A stretch of DNA of 64,000 nucleotides, taken from contig NZ_CP104285.1 in assembly GCF_025244905.1 (NCBI RefSeq), positions 4,216,001 through 4,280,000 on the forward strand. Direction: 5' to 3'. This DNA comes from Enterobacter mori. Its GTDB lineage: Bacteria > Pseudomonadota > Gammaproteobacteria > Enterobacterales > Enterobacteriaceae. The notes beneath the pieces were generated by a model. It was not told where the DNA came from. It saw only the letters and a program-made list of their open reading frames with translations, and did no database searches. Positions 40,158-53,721 of the stretch are shown in pieces (the first letter of the stretch is position 1; every line of letters begins with the position of its first letter). The position numbers and the translations under genes are program-made.

Positions 40158-43100
40158 TCATTGCTGTGCATCTTTGCGCGGCTGGCGCAGCACCTCGTTA
40201 ATCTGCGGTTTATCGATCGGACCGGTGATGCGGTAACGCAGAATCGAGACCTTGCTCCACAGTGGCCCCAACACTTTACTGGCGGCAAACACCGCCGCAC
40301 CGACAATCGGGTTCACCACAAAGGCCGCCGCGACGCCTACGCTCGCGGAAATTTCCGGCGCCACCACGGCTTCCATATCCAGCTCGCGACGCACGAGGTT
40401 CACCGAGCCTTTCATGGCGATATCCGCTTCCAGGCCGTCCACCAGCGTGTCGTCAGTGTGCAGAACGCCGTCCTTGATCCACGCCGTACTGCGAATGGAG
40501 TCGTAGTAGAAACCTTCGCTGAAGGTGTCGCTAAAATCGAAGCGCAGCTTGCGCAGCAGGGCATCAAAACTCAGCAGGCGCAGGATCTGCCCGGCGCGCC
40601 CCGTACTCACATCGGCAATTTCCCCCTTACCGAACTGGGTTTTCAGTATACCGTTAAGCGAAGCCTCATCCGGCTTCCACGGCGCCGCGCGCCAGTGCAG
40701 ATCGTAATTGACGTCAAATGACGAGCCGCGAAGCGGTGTGCTGATGCCAAAGAAGTTAGCCGCTGCGTCCAGCTTGTTGCCCTTGATGTCGCCTTTCAGC
40801 GAGGTGCGCTGCTCGCCTGGGTTATTGACCCATTCGCCCGCAGCCGTCAGGCGACCAAAGCCGGTATCGACCAGCCCACCGGTCAGGCTCAGCGTATTGC
40901 CTTTGATGGCAACATCTCCGTCAATGCGTCCGTACTTTTGCCCCCACAGCCAGCATTCAGCGCAGCGTAGCTGCAGATCGGGCCAGCCGCTGAAATCAAT
41001 ACGGGAAGCGTTACTGAACGGCGACGGGCCAGCGGCCTGGTCTTTGCTGCTCGCGACGGTCGGGTTGTAGTAGAGGTAGCGGATCGCGGCCAGCCACGGT
41101 GCGTTATCGCGCATATTTAACGTGGCGTTAATTTCCCTGCCCTGTGCCTCAACCTTCGAGCCGTTGCTCGTCGGCTGCGAGACAATGCTCAGGTTATTCC
41201 ACCGCTGTCCGCCCAGGGTCAGCGCAGGCGTACGAAGGGTGATGGTCTGCGGGAACTGAGCGGCTTGATCAACGTTTTGCCCCACGCCTTTCTGGAACAG
41301 CGCCAGCCATTCAGCACCATCCATCGCCGGAAGGTTAAGTTCAATGCCTGCCTGTTCAGGCAGCGGCGGCATGGTGCGACTGTCAGTCGTCCAGATGGCT
41401 CTGTCGAGAGTAAGCTTGCGGTTAAGCAGCCAGTGGCTGTTGAAGTGGTTTGTCCCGCCTGCGCTGCCGGTTAGCTCGAAGCTATTGAGGTTGCCATCGA
41501 CACTGAGCTTCACCGGCAGCGACTGCCCGGCTTTTTTATCCAGCGGCGCGGGAAGCTGACTGCTGATGTTTTTCATATCGCCAGCGATATCGACCTTATA
41601 CCGCGCTCCGGCGTGATAAGGCAGGTCGATAGCCACCTTACCATTCCAGGAAACGGCACCATCAACCGATTGCGCGACTGGCTTTGGCAAAACGTCCATT
41701 CTGGAAGGCTGCCAGTTAGCATCCAGATTAACTGCCACCTGATAGGCCTTTTCCCCTTCGGTGGTTGAGAAATCAATATTGACGGGCTGGTTGAACCAGT
41801 TGGCTTTAAGTGGCTCACTCTTCAGGTTGCCATTCACGAAGCTGAACTGACCGGTGAGGTTTTTCAGCGTGCTGTCGAGCGGTTTGATGTACAGGCTATT
41901 GTTGTTCAGACGAACATCGCCTTTCGCGGTGGTCATCTCACCGTCCAGCGGGATATCCAGATGTAAGCGAGCACTCACATCGCCATCCAACTGTAGCTCC
42001 TGAAGGGTAGCTCCCAGTGAATCATCCAACGGCGTATCCTCAAAGTACGGCCCAACCGCCTTGCCTGGGCCGTTGATATCCGCATCAATGAGCAGCTTCT
42101 CTTTGGAATAGTCTGGGATATTTGCCGTCAGATTGCTGGCCGTCACACCACCCAGCGCAACGCTGTCTGACTTCATCCACAATCCGTCATTGAGGAAGTT
42201 GAGTTCAATATCCAGATTTTTCAGCGCAGGCCAACCCGGCTGGAAGGCGAAGGTGGCGTTGCGCAGCGGCACCAGCACCTGGAACTGACCTTCATTATGC
42301 TTGTAAGGGAACAGATGCGGATTACCGCCATAGGCCAGCGTGGCGTTGTCCGCCTGCCCACCCTGGATCGCGCCGCTCAGGTAATCCACCAGCGCTTTGC
42401 CCATCAGGTTCTCCGGGAAGTAGCGCCAGGCCTGCGAGCCATCGTCAGTGCTGATGCCCGCCAGAATACCCAGCCACGGCTCATCGCCTTCGGGCTGCAG
42501 ATAGCGGAAATTCCCGCGTGCATGTACAGCTTTGGCTTTGACATCAATATCGCGGCCATCGAGCTGAAAACCTTTGTCATTTTTAAGCCAGCTCAGCGTA
42601 GCATTGCCATGCTCGATTTCCAGAGGAGCGCGGAAGACGGTTTCATACGGCATTTTGGCGTCGTGCATATCGACCGTCAGCCTACCGTTTTCCACGCTAC
42701 CTTCCAGTTTGCCGCTGAAGTGTTCTGCGCCTGGCAGTAGTTTCCACTGCTTCCACGCCAGGTCTTTCCATGTGGCCTGGAAGCGCGTTTTTTCCGTCGC
42801 CTGAAGCGGAATGTCCAGCCCCAGGGCGTCGATCGTCCCGCTCGGCTGCGTGGCCAGCCAGATCTCACCAAGGTCAGGCGAGAGTTTTGCGGCCATTGAG
42901 CGCAGCCCTTCGATGGCGGTCAGATCCAGATTGCTGGCGCGAATACGTAGCTCGTCACTGCGTTTGCTGCTTGCCCCGCCGACATCCTGTTCCGGCATCC
43001 AGGCCAGCGTCAGCGCACCGCGTGGCCACGGCTTGTTGTCCATGGTGATGCGCGTATCGGGAATAGCAAACTGCCAGCCTTCTTTTTCCTGAGTCACGTG

Positions 43101-43958
43101 CGCAGTGAGATTATCCACGGAAAGCTGATGCTGCTGATTCTCCGCTTTCCAGCTCGCGCCCCCCTGCTTCAACCAGATGTCCCCGCTGGCGAATTCTCCG
43201 TTTGTCAGCGTCATCCAGCCTTCAAGGCTGAAACGAGCGGTTTCCAACTGCATGTTTTGCTGCAGCCAGTCACCCAGCCAGGGTTTCACATCCACATCGT
43301 CGGCCTGCAGCCATACCTTACCGTTGTTCAGTAACCCATTGTCGTCACGCAGATCCATACGCACCTGCATCACGCCATGCTGCCCATTCAGGCTGGAGAG
43401 ATTCACCTGTCCCTCGGCACGATGACGATCTTTACCATTCACCCAGGTCAGCTGTGGGATCGCCAGCTCGGCACGCTGCCCTGAGAGGGTAATAAAGCTC
43501 ACCTCGCTGTCGCGGAGATCAAAGTGATCGAACTGGCGCAGGAAGAGATCGCTGATGCGGTTGGTTTCCAGTCCCTGATCGCCGTCGCCACTACGCAGCG
43601 GCGTATTGGTCAGGAACTGGAGTTGCCAGAAGGTGAGATCGCGAAACTGCCAGCGCAGATGCAGCAGGCTTTGCCAGACATCCAGCGCCAGCGTTACGCG
43701 TTTAATTTTCAGATGGCCGCCGTCTTTCAGGCTGGCATTGATATCCCGCGCATCGAGCGTTGGACCGAAGTTCTGCCAGCTCGCACTGATCTGGCTCACG
43801 TCCACCGGCACACCGGTGGCGGATTCGATTTTCGCCAGCACCTGCGGACGCCAGCTATCCAGATGCGGCAGGACGAGGCGTAGCCCGCTCACGAGCAACG
43901 CGACAATCACGACCAGCGTTGCCCCTGTAAGCAGTAAAATCCCCGGCAATCGCCTCAC
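40158..43958 (-). CDS. yhdP: AsmA-like envelope protein YhdP
   Basis: Large inner-membrane-anchored protein of 1266 residues, the E. coli length; with TamB and YdbH it is implicated in moving phospholipids to the outer membrane. One N-terminal membrane helix (GILLLTGATLVVIVALLVSG, about residues 5-24) is followed by a long repeated beta-strand groove typical of the AsmA/VPS13-like family and a C-terminal AsmA-type domain. It lies downstream of rng with a 42-bp gap. Confidence 0.95.
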   Translation of the reverse strand: MRRLPGILLLTGATLVVIVALLVSGLRLVLPHLDSWRPQVLAKIESATGVPVDVSQISASWQNFGPTLDARDINASLKDGGHLKIKRVTLALDVWQSLLHLRWQFRDLTFWQLQFLTNTPLRSGDGDQGLETNRISDLFLRQFDHFDLRDSEVSFITLSGQRAELAIPQLTWVNGKDRHRAEGQVNLSSLNGQHGVMQVRMDLRDDNGLLNNGKVWLQADDVDVKPWLGDWLQQNMQLETARFSLEGWMTLTNGEFASGDIWLKQGGASWKAENQQHQLSVDNLTAHVTQEKEGWQFAIPDTRITMDNKPWPRGALTLAWMPEQDVGGASSKRSDELRIRASNLDLTAIEGLRSMAAKLSPDLGEIWLATQPSGTIDALGLDIPLQATEKTRFQATWKDLAWKQWKLLPGAEHFSGKLEGSVENGRLTVDMHDAKMPYETVFRAPLEIEHGNATLSWLKNDKGFQLDGRDIDVKAKAVHARGNFRYLQPEGDEPWLGILAGISTDDGSQAWRYFPENLMGKALVDYLSGAIQGGQADNATLAYGGNPHLFPYKHNEGQFQVLVPLRNATFAFQPGWPALKNLDIELNFLNDGLWMKSDSVALGGVTASNLTANIPDYSKEKLLIDADINGPGKAVGPYFEDTPLDDSLGATLQELQLDGDVSARLHLDIPLDGEMTTAKGDVRLNNNSLYIKPLDSTLKNLTGQFSFVNGNLKSEPLKANWFNQPVNIDFSTTEGEKAYQVAVNLDANWQPSRMDVLPKPVAQSVDGAVSWNGKVAIDLPYHAGARYKVDIAGDMKNISSQLPAPLDKKAGQSLPVKLSVDGNLNSFELTGSAGGTNHFNSHWLLNRKLTLDRAIWTTDSRTMPPLPEQAGIELNLPAMDGAEWLALFQKGVGQNVDQAAQFPQTITLRTPALTLGGQRWNNLSIVSQPTSNGSKVEAQGREINATLNMRDNAPWLAAIRYLYYNPTVASSKDQAAGPSPFSNASRIDFSGWPDLQLRCAECWLWGQKYGRIDGDVAIKGNTLSLTGGLVDTGFGRLTAAGEWVNNPGEQRTSLKGDIKGNKLDAAANFFGISTPLRGSSFDVNYDLHWRAAPWKPDEASLNGILKTQFGKGEIADVSTGRAGQILRLLSFDALLRKLRFDFSDTFSEGFYYDSIRSTAWIKDGVLHTDDTLVDGLEADIAMKGSVNLVRRELDMEAVVAPEISASVGVAAAFVVNPIVGAAVFAASKVLGPLWSKVSILRYRITGPIDKPQINEVLRQPRKDAQQ

Positions 43959-44000
43959 GCATCTCTCCTTGTCAGCTTTGGTCTCGCAGCGAACTGCGGT

Positions 44001-45470
44001 TTACATCATGACTACGTCAAACTGCTCCTGGTTATAGAGCGGCTCGATTTGGACTTTTACCTGCTTGCCGACAAAGATTTCCACTTCCGCCAGCGCGTGC
44101 GACTCTTCGCCTTTCAGGGCTTCCGCCACCGCAGGGGAAGCATAGACCAGAAAACGGTCTGAGTCGTAGGCATGATGGACACGCACGATTTCCCGCATGA
44201 TTTCATAGCAGACGGTCTCAACCGTCTTTACCGTACCGCGTCCGTGGCAGGTTGGACACTCGTTACACAGCACATGTTCCACGCTTTCGCGGGTCCGTTT
44301 CCGGGTCATTTCCACCAGACCCAGCTGCGAGAAGCCGTTGATGCTGGTTTTCACGCGATCTTTACTCAGCGCCTGCTCAAGCGAGTGCAGCACGCGACGA
44401 CGATGGTCTTCATTACTCATATCGATAAAGTCGATGATGATAATGCCGCCCAGATTGCGCAGACGAAGCTGGCGAGCAATGGCCTGCGTGGCTTCGATAT
44501 TGGTGTTGAAGATGGTGTCATCCAGATTGCGATGGCCGACAAACGCCCCGGTGTTGATATCCACGGTCGTCATCGCTTCGGTCTGATCGATGATCAGATA
44601 GCCGCCGGATTTCAGCTCGACCTTACGCTCCAGCGCGCGCTGGATTTCGTTTTCGACATCATAGAGGTCGAAAATCGGCTGGCGGCCAGAGTAGTGCTCC
44701 AGCAGGCCCGGCATTTCCGGGATGTACTCGGCGGTAAATTCCAACAGCGCTTCATAGGTCAGGCGGGAATCCACGCGAATACGGTCAAGCTGCGCGTCGG
44801 CGAAATCACGCAGAACACGCTGCGCGAGCGCCAGCTCACCGTACAGCTGATAGCGAGTCTGGTTGCGTTTTTTTCGCTCCATCACTTTGGTCCAGACGCG
44901 CTTGAGGTAGGCCGCATCGGATGCCAGGTCTTCTTCGCTGATCCCTTCCGCGGCGGTACGGATGATAAACCCGCCCTGTTCGTCGCAGTAGGCGCTGACC
45001 ACTTTTTTCAGACGTTCACGTTCGGTTTCGCTCTCAATACGTTGGGAAACCCCCACGTGCGATGCTCCCGGCATAAAGACCAGGTAACGGGAAGGTAACG
45101 TGATGTCGGTGGTCAGACGGGCACCTTTAGTACCCAGCGGATCTTTCACCACCTGCACCATCAGATCCTGGCCCTGACGCACCAGCTCGGAGATGTCGCG
45201 GACGGCAAACTGTTTTTGCTCTTCACCTGCCACACACTCGGTGTGCGGCATGATGTCGGAAGCATGAAGAAATGCCGCCTTATCGAGCCCAATATCTACA
45301 AAAGCCGCCTGCATACCCGGTAGTACACGACTGACACGACCTTTGTAGATATTGCCTACGATTCCGCGTCGCGCTTCACGCTCAATATGAATTTCCTGAA
45401 GAATGCCACCATCAATGTAGGCCACACGGGTTTCCGAGGGCGTTACGTTTACCAACAATTCAGCCGTCAT
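44001..45470 (-). CDS. rng: Ribonuclease G
   Basis: Endoribonuclease that matures the 16S rRNA 5' end and turns over some mRNAs. ATG 45470 gives 489 residues, as in E. coli. An N-terminal S1 domain ([23 protein letters not shown]) is followed by the RNase E/G catalytic core with [12 protein letters not shown] and IIDFIDM carrying the Mg-binding aspartates, and the zinc-link CPTCHGRG. The start lies inside the last codons of yhdE (11-bp overlap), so the two are coupled. Confidence 0.97.
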   Translation of the reverse strand: MTAELLVNVTPSETRVAYIDGGILQEIHIEREARRGIVGNIYKGRVSRVLPGMQAAFVDIGLDKAAFLHASDIMPHTECVAGEEQKQFAVRDISELVRQGQDLMVQVVKDPLGTKGARLTTDITLPSRYLVFMPGASHVGVSQRIESETERERLKKVVSAYCDEQGGFIIRTAAEGISEEDLASDAAYLKRVWTKVMERKKRNQTRYQLYGELALAQRVLRDFADAQLDRIRVDSRLTYEALLEFTAEYIPEMPGLLEHYSGRQPIFDLYDVENEIQRALERKVELKSGGYLIIDQTEAMTTVDINTGAFVGHRNLDDTIFNTNIEATQAIARQLRLRNLGGIIIIDFIDMSNEDHRRRVLHSLEQALSKDRVKTSINGFSQLGLVEMTRKRTRESVEHVLCNECPTCHGRGTVKTVETVCYEIMREIVRVHHAYDSDRFLVYASPAVAEALKGEESHALAEVEIFVGKQVKVQIEPLYNQEQFDVVMM

Positions 45471-46053
45471 AATTATCCCTTCCCTCACGCAGTGAGTTAA
45501 AATTGCTCAGCAACTCATACGTTTCCACCAGCGGTAAGCCGACTACGGCGTGATAGCTGCCATTAATCTTCCTGACAAAACAGCCACCCAACCCTTGAAT
45601 ACCGTATGCACCTGCTTTATCCATCGGTTCACCGCTGGCAATGTAAGCGGCGATCTCGTCGTCGGTAAGCACTCTGAACGTCACGTCCGTCACGACCAGG
45701 CAATCCAGCACGTTTTGACTGTCCGCCAGCGCAACAGCTGTCATCACCTGATGCGTTTGCCCGGACATTTTACGTAGCATTCGCGCTGCATGGTCAGCGT
45801 CATGCGGTTTCTCCAGCACTTCACCGTTAAGGATAACGATGGTATCCGCCCCCAGTACCGGAAGGTCACGCGGCGTTTGCGCCACGCCAGCCTGCGCTTT
45901 TTCACGTGCCAGACGGGAAACATACTGCTGAGCACTTTCACCCTCAGCCCGTTTTTCTTCAATACCCGTAACGATACGTTCAAAGGAGACGCCCAACTGA
46001 GTGAGCAACTCCTGACGACGCGGAGAACCAGAGGCAAGATAGATAGACGTCAT
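45460..46053 (-). CDS. yhdE: Maf-type nucleoside triphosphate pyrophosphatase YhdE (dTTP/UTP)
   Basis: House-cleaning pyrophosphatase of the Maf family; the E. coli protein hydrolyses dTTP, UTP and modified forms. It is 197 residues. The N-terminal Maf motif is [13 protein letters not shown], and conserved acidic sites are in VLGADTIV and [10 protein letters not shown]. It sits between mreD (9 bp upstream) and rng (overlap), in the conserved mreBCD-yhdE-rng order. Confidence 0.96.
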   Translation of the reverse strand: MTSIYLASGSPRRQELLTQLGVSFERIVTGIEEKRAEGESAQQYVSRLAREKAQAGVAQTPRDLPVLGADTIVILNGEVLEKPHDADHAARMLRKMSGQTHQVMTAVALADSQNVLDCLVVTDVTFRVLTDDEIAAYIASGEPMDKAGAYGIQGLGGCFVRKINGSYHAVVGLPLVETYELLSNFNSLREGRDNYDG

Positions 46054-46062
46054 AGAAACCTT

Positions 46063-47555
<1,493 letters not shown>

Positions 47556-47582
47556 AGGCTATGCGTATTCTCGCGTCAGAGA

Positions 47583-47609
47583 GAAAGGGTAGCAATGCGC
47601 TACCCTTTC
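47583..47609 (-). terminator. Perfect 11-bp hairpin between mreB and mreC
   Basis: GAAAGGGTAGC and GCTACCCTTTC with a 5-base loop, starting 7 bases after the mreB stop. On the minus strand TCTCTCTG follows, so it is likely a partial terminator or processing/stability element that raises mreB over mreCD. Confidence 0.65.
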
Positions 47610-47616
47610 ACAATGA

Positions 47617-48786
<1,170 letters not shown>

Positions 48787-48941
48787 TTACAAATGCATCC
48801 CCGGATTCCCTCAGGGCTGAGTAAACAGCAGCGTCCCTCATCTTCATTTGTAACCCGTTAAAGGTCGTTCACTGGCGTTTTGCTCGTCATACTCAAAGCT
48901 ACAGGCGCGATATTCTACGTGAAAACAAATTAAACGGCAGG

Positions 48942-50882
48942 TCAAACAGAGTATCTTTGCAAATATTTTTTCACATTGGTGTCAAGCGGCTGAGAGGCGG
49001 CAAAAAAATCCCCCTGACCTCCTGTTACACCGCGCTCTGTCAACATCTGCCATTCACTTCGTGAACGCACGCCTGCGGCAAATACTTGTGTTTGCGTTCC
49101 TTTACATGCTTCCACCAGACTCTGTACCAGCAGTTGGTTTTCCGTGCGCTTTTCGATATTCCTTACCAGACCTGGATGTAACTTTAATAACTCAACATCC
49201 AGCTCCTTGATCCAATGGGTACTGACCAGCGTTAAACCGGCCTGCGTGACCGCTACTCGCGCACCCAACGCATTGATCAAACGCACCACCGCACGTAACC
49301 GGCTGATGTGTTGACCTACATCCGCCTCAGCAAGTTCAAAAATAATGCGTTTGCGTTGCGATTTTTCGCATTGCATTAAAGTATCGCGCAGCCAGCGCTG
49401 AAAACGAGGGCGTATTAACGACTCTACGGTAACCTGTAATGCCAGGTTTTCTTCCGGCCAAAATGATAAAAACGGAATCACCCGGGTTATCTGCTGGCGG
49501 TCATACTCTTCGGATAATCCAAATTGCAGCACCATCGGCAGGTATTCAGCAGAAATAACCTCTTCCGAACCGTCAAAAATACGGCACATCAACTCGCGGT
49601 GGTGCACATTTCCATTTTTCAGGACCGCCGGTTTTTGATAGATCCGTGGCCCGCCACGACTGAGCATTTGCTCAATCAAAGTACGCCAGCGCACGTTTCC
49701 GCGTCCTTTCTCCGGCAGCGAATCGTCGTAAACCGCCCATCCGTTTGCGCCCTGCAATACGGCGTTGCGGGTAGCGGCTTCCGCATGCTCCATCACCTGT
49801 TCAGTCGATTGCCCACCGCGCCAGGCACAGATCCCCATATGTACCATATCGTCTCTGTCGAGCATTTTGCTTTGCGGCAGCGCATCGACGGCTTTCAGTA
49901 GCTGGCTGGCGATACTTTCAGCCTCTTTTAACGTGCGGTGCGGCAATAACACGGCAAAGTCGCTCCGGTGATAACGTGCCAGGAGGGCTCCCGGGTAGCG
50001 CATGATAAAAGTAGACAGGAGATTGATCAGCGTAAAGAGGTTCTCTTCCGCCACGCGCTGTCCCCAGGTGTCGCGCAGCAGATCGAAATCCGGTAAGCGA
50101 ACCATCATGACCACGCCGTGGGTGCCCACCTTTTCAGAATCATCCAACAACGTCGCCAGCTGATTATCAAAAAAGAGACGGTTATTCAGACCGGTTTTAT
50201 TATCCTGTGCCGCGTAAGAGCGGATCAACGTGTCCATGCGGCTACGCTGGTCGCTGGCGAACTGGATTTCAGAGAGCAACACATCCAGTGCGCTGCTGGT
50301 GCGCGTCGGCCATTCATAGACCGAACCCCGCACCTGCGGGCCTCGTTCACCGTTCAGGATCCTTATGGAGCGTGTTTCAAGCAATTCTTGTCCGGCAAGC
50401 TGACGGCGCAACCAACGAACCGCCAGAAAAATAAGCAGCACGATAAAAGCAACAGCAATGGTGAGAGGTGCGGTGGTCATCAACGAGTGGAAATAGTTGG
50501 CCATCGGATCCTGATAGACCATGCGAATGGTCATACCTGGATGTTTAAGCGAATCGACCGTGACGACCCGATACTGACTGACCGTGCCGGCTGGACGGTA
50601 GCTCCCCCGACGGCTGTGACTGAAAACTGTCTGCTTTCCCTGGACGATATCTACCCGAACAATATCAACCGGCACCATCAGCTCATCCAGCTCTGGCGAC
50701 AGTGCCGGGAGTGAGGTCGTAATCAAACGCGTATCAATAACCGATGCAACCGACTCTACCCGATTAACCAGCTTGTCCTGGATGGCATTATAAAAACTTA
50801 AGGAGCAGCCAATCAGGGTGACAAAAATCGTTAACCCCGTTAGCAGGGTGATAAAAGCCGAGAACTTCGTCGTTAATCGCAT
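48942..50882 (-). CDS. csrD: CsrB/CsrC decay regulator CsrD
   Basis: Membrane protein that, in E. coli, targets the small RNAs CsrB and CsrC for RNase E decay and so tunes CsrA activity. It is 646 residues, the E. coli length. Two N-terminal membrane helices (FITLLTGLTIFVTLIGCSLS; PLTIAVAFIVLLIFLAVRWL) flank a periplasmic part. The GGDEF domain is degenerate (RSDF) and the EAL domain reads ELM, so no cyclic-di-GMP turnover is expected, as known for CsrD. Confidence 0.96.
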   Translation of the reverse strand: MRLTTKFSAFITLLTGLTIFVTLIGCSLSFYNAIQDKLVNRVESVASVIDTRLITTSLPALSPELDELMVPVDIVRVDIVQGKQTVFSHSRRGSYRPAGTVSQYRVVTVDSLKHPGMTIRMVYQDPMANYFHSLMTTAPLTIAVAFIVLLIFLAVRWLRRQLAGQELLETRSIRILNGERGPQVRGSVYEWPTRTSSALDVLLSEIQFASDQRSRMDTLIRSYAAQDNKTGLNNRLFFDNQLATLLDDSEKVGTHGVVMMVRLPDFDLLRDTWGQRVAEENLFTLINLLSTFIMRYPGALLARYHRSDFAVLLPHRTLKEAESIASQLLKAVDALPQSKMLDRDDMVHMGICAWRGGQSTEQVMEHAEAATRNAVLQGANGWAVYDDSLPEKGRGNVRWRTLIEQMLSRGGPRIYQKPAVLKNGNVHHRELMCRIFDGSEEVISAEYLPMVLQFGLSEEYDRQQITRVIPFLSFWPEENLALQVTVESLIRPRFQRWLRDTLMQCEKSQRKRIIFELAEADVGQHISRLRAVVRLINALGARVAVTQAGLTLVSTHWIKELDVELLKLHPGLVRNIEKRTENQLLVQSLVEACKGTQTQVFAAGVRSRSEWQMLTERGVTGGQGDFFAASQPLDTNVKKYLQRYSV

Positions 50883-51067
50883 CCTTGAGATTACTCCGTG
50901 GGTTGATGGGGTAGCGAGTAAGCGCTAACTTGCATTTGAGATGCGGCATACTACCAAACCTGGTGTATCTGGCAATTTATTGCGTTAAATCGGCATAGCG
51001 TTGCACTGAGCGAGTATAGTCTTCAGACGTTATTTTCCAATCATCTTAATCGTAATGGGGACCCTGT

Positions 51068-52042
51068 ATGCAGGCTTTGATCTTAGAACAGCAGGACGGC
51101 AAAACGCTTGCCTCGGTGCAAGCCATTGAAGAGAGCCGACTGCCCGAAGGCGAAGTAACCGTCGATATCGACTGGTCCAGTTTAAATTACAAAGATGCAC
51201 TGGCAATTACCGGTAAGGGTAAAATCATCCGAAATTTCCCGATGGTGCCAGGGATCGATTTTGCGGGCCGAGTGCATACCAGCGAAGATCCTCGCTTCCA
51301 TGCTGGTCAGCAAGTACTGCTCACGGGCTGGGGCGTGGGAGAAAATCACTGGGGCGGGCTGGCCTCACAAGCCCGCGTGAAAGGTGACTGGCTGGTACCG
51401 CTGCCAAAAGGGCTGGATGGTCGCAAAGCGATGATCATCGGTACCGCAGGGTTTACCGCCATGCTGTGCGTGATGGCGCTTGAAGATGCCGGTATTCGTC
51501 CAGAGTCCGGTGAGATTGTCGTGACCGGTGCCAGCGGTGGCGTGGGTAGCACGGCGGTGACGCTGCTGCACAAGTTGGGGTATCAGGTTGCAGCGGTGTC
51601 TGGCCGCCAAAGCACCCATGACTATCTGCGCCAGCTCGGCGCCAGCCGAATTCTGGGCCGCGAAGAGTTTGCCGAAACTCGCCCGCTGGAAAAACAGATC
51701 TGGGCGGGAGCAGTGGATACCGTCGGTGACAAAGTCCTGGCGAAAGTGCTGGCGCAGATGAACTACGGCGGCTGCGTGGCGGCCTGTGGCCTGGCGGGCG
51801 GTTTTGCCCTGCCAACCACCGTGATGCCATTCATTCTGCGTAACGTTCGCCTGCAGGGTGTGGATTCCGTGATGACTCCGCCTGCCCGCCGTGCAGAAGC
51901 CTGGGAACGTCTGGTGCGCGACCTGCCGGATTCATTCTATACCCAGAGCGCCACCGAGATTACGCTCAGCCAGGCACCTGAATATGCCAGTAAAATCATG
52001 GACAACCAGTTCCACGGTCGTGCGCTGGTGAAAATTGCCTAA
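51068..52042 (+). CDS. acuI: Acrylyl-CoA reductase (NADPH) AcuI
   Basis: Medium-chain reductase that reduces toxic acrylyl-CoA to propionyl-CoA. It is 324 residues, as in E. coli (YhdH). It lacks the zinc ligands of alcohol dehydrogenases, has the start MQALILEQQDGKTLASVQ, the nucleotide fold VTGASGGVGSTAVTLL, and the quinone-reductase-like segment VPGIDFAGRV. GGGGACC precedes the ATG. It is divergent from csrD. Confidence 0.95.
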   Translation: MQALILEQQDGKTLASVQAIEESRLPEGEVTVDIDWSSLNYKDALAITGKGKIIRNFPMVPGIDFAGRVHTSEDPRFHAGQQVLLTGWGVGENHWGGLASQARVKGDWLVPLPKGLDGRKAMIIGTAGFTAMLCVMALEDAGIRPESGEIVVTGASGGVGSTAVTLLHKLGYQVAAVSGRQSTHDYLRQLGASRILGREEFAETRPLEKQIWAGAVDTVGDKVLAKVLAQMNYGGCVAACGLAGGFALPTTVMPFILRNVRLQGVDSVMTPPARRAEAWERLVRDLPDSFYTQSATEITLSQAPEYASKIMDNQFHGRALVKIA

Positions 52043-52080
52043 TCTTCAATTTTTCGTGACATATTCGCGATAACGCTTCT

Positions 52081-52114
52081 CCTCCGTCATGCTTAGAAAA
52101 ACGCATGACGGAGG
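52081..52114 (+). promoter_or_regulatory. 12-bp perfect inverted repeat over the msrP ribosome-binding site
   Basis: CCTCCGTCATGC (52081-52092) pairs perfectly with GCATGACGGAGG (52103-52114) around a 10-base loop. The right arm contains the GGAGG that serves the msrP ATG at 52120, so the folded RNA would hide it. It may instead be a DNA operator or an acuI 3' hairpin; it has no T run. Confidence 0.7.
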
Positions 52115-52119
52115 ATGCC

Positions 52120-53121
52120 ATGAAAAACCGAAAACTGACGGAAGCCGACGTAACGTCAGAATCTGTCTTTATGTTACAGCGCCGCCAGATCCTGAAAATG
52201 CTTGGCATCAGCGCCACTGCGCTGACCCTTACTCCTGCGGCTCATGCCGATCTGCTCGACTGGTTTAAAGGCAACGATCGTCCGAAAGCCCCTTCCGGTG
52301 CCCCGCTCACCTTTACGAAACCGGCCGAATGGCAAAACAAACTGACGCTCACGCCGGAAGATAAAGTTACCGGCTATAACAACTTCTACGAATTTGGTCT
52401 GGATAAAGCCGATCCCGCCGCGAACGCGGGCAGCATGAAAACCGATCCCTGGACGCTGAAGATTGACGGTGAAGTGGCAAAGCCGCTGACGCTGGACCAC
52501 CACGATCTCACCACCCGTTTCCCGCTCGAAGAACGCATCTACCGGATGCGCTGTGTAGAAGCCTGGTCGATGGTCGTACCCTGGGTCGGCTTCCCGCTGC
52601 ATAAGCTGCTGGCAATGGTGGAACCCACCAGCAATGCAAAATACGTCTCCTTCCAGACGCGCTACGCCCCGGACGAGATGCCGGGCCAGAAGGATCGGTT
52701 CATCGGCGGCGGGCTTGAGTATCCTTATGTCGAAGGGTTACGCCTCGACGAAGCGATGCATCCCCTCACGCTGCTGACCGTGGGGGTGTATGGCAAAGCG
52801 CTTCCGCCGCAAAACGGTGCGCCTATTCGTTTAACCGTCCCCTGGAAATATGGCTTTAAAGGGATCAAATCGATCGTCAGCATTAAGCTTACCCGCGAGC
52901 GACCTCCAACCACCTGGAACCTGGCGGCACCCGGTGAATACGGTTTTTTTGCTAACGTGAACCCACACGTTGACCATCCGCGCTGGTCACAGGCTACCGA
53001 GCGGTTTATCGGCTCCGGCGGTGCACTGGATGTGAAACGCCAGCCTACACTGCTGTTTAATGGCTATGCGGATGAAGTGGCATCGCTCTATCGTGGGCTG
53101 AATTTACGGGAGAACTTCTGA
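52120..53121 (+). CDS. msrP: Periplasmic methionine sulfoxide reductase, catalytic subunit MsrP
   Basis: Molybdopterin enzyme that repairs oxidised methionine in periplasmic proteins. ATG 52120 (GGAGG upstream) gives 333 residues (E. coli 334). A Tat signal has the twin arginine at residues 21-22 ([10 protein letters not shown]) and ends near AHA. The molybdenum ligand is Cys145 ([10 protein letters not shown]). It is directly followed by msrQ. In E. coli the pair lies near 43-44 min beside hprRS; here it sits between acuI and aroQ, without that two-component system. Confidence 0.96.
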   Translation: MKNRKLTEADVTSESVFMLQRRQILKMLGISATALTLTPAAHADLLDWFKGNDRPKAPSGAPLTFTKPAEWQNKLTLTPEDKVTGYNNFYEFGLDKADPAANAGSMKTDPWTLKIDGEVAKPLTLDHHDLTTRFPLEERIYRMRCVEAWSMVVPWVGFPLHKLLAMVEPTSNAKYVSFQTRYAPDEMPGQKDRFIGGGLEYPYVEGLRLDEAMHPLTLLTVGVYGKALPPQNGAPIRLTVPWKYGFKGIKSIVSIKLTRERPPTTWNLAAPGEYGFFANVNPHVDHPRWSQATERFIGSGGALDVKRQPTLLFNGYADEVASLYRGLNLRENF

Positions 53122-53721
53122 GTGCGTTTAACCGTTAAGCATATAGCCTGGCTCAAAGTGTTATTGCATCTGGCCGGTTTGCTTCCTTTTATCTGGCTAT
53201 TCTGGGCGGTCAGTCACGGCGCATTCAGCGCCGATCCCGCGAAAGATATTCAACATTTTACCGGTAGGATGGCTCTGAAATTTTTGCTGGCAACCTTGCT
53301 GATATCGCCGCTGGCGCGCTACGCTAAACAACCACTTTTGATACGCACCCGTCGGCTGCTGGGGTTATGGTGTTTTGCCTGGGCGACGCTGCACCTCACC
53401 AGCTACGCGCTTCTGGAGTTGGGCATTAATAATCTGGCACTGTTAGGCCGCGAACTGGTTACCCGTCCGTATCTGACGCTGGGCATTGTAAGCTGGCTGG
53501 TGTTGCTGGCATTAGCGCTGACCTCCACGCAATATGCCCAGCGAAAACTGGGCAGGCGCTGGCAACTCTTGCACAACTTCGTCTATCTTGTCGCGATCCT
53601 CGCCCCCATTCACTACCTGTGGTCAGTGAAGATTTTATCGCCGCAGCCGGTCATCTATGCCCTGCTCGCACTCGCGCTTTTAGCGTGGCGTTATAAGAAG
53701 TTCCGCCAGTGGTGGCGATAG
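53122..53721 (+). CDS. msrQ: Heme-binding membrane subunit MsrQ
   Basis: Inner-membrane b-heme protein that passes electrons from the quinone pool to MsrP. The GTG start abuts the msrP TGA with no gap, so the pair is coupled. It is 199 residues (E. coli 211; the C-terminal tail is shorter here). About six membrane helices carry the ferric-reductase-like fold, with conserved histidines in [18 protein letters not shown] [14 protein letters not shown], and APIHYLWS. Confidence 0.95.
   Translation: MRLTVKHIAWLKVLLHLAGLLPFIWLFWAVSHGAFSADPAKDIQHFTGRMALKFLLATLLISPLARYAKQPLLIRTRRLLGLWCFAWATLHLTSYALLELGINNLALLGRELVTRPYLTLGIVSWLVLLALALTSTQYAQRKLGRRWQLLHNFVYLVAILAPIHYLWSVKILSPQPVIYALLALALLAWRYKKFRQWWR

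Noticed and set aside
49900..50000. CsrD as an active diguanylate cyclase
   Set aside because: The signature is RSDF, not GGDEF, and the EAL site is ELM; this degeneracy is normal for CsrD.
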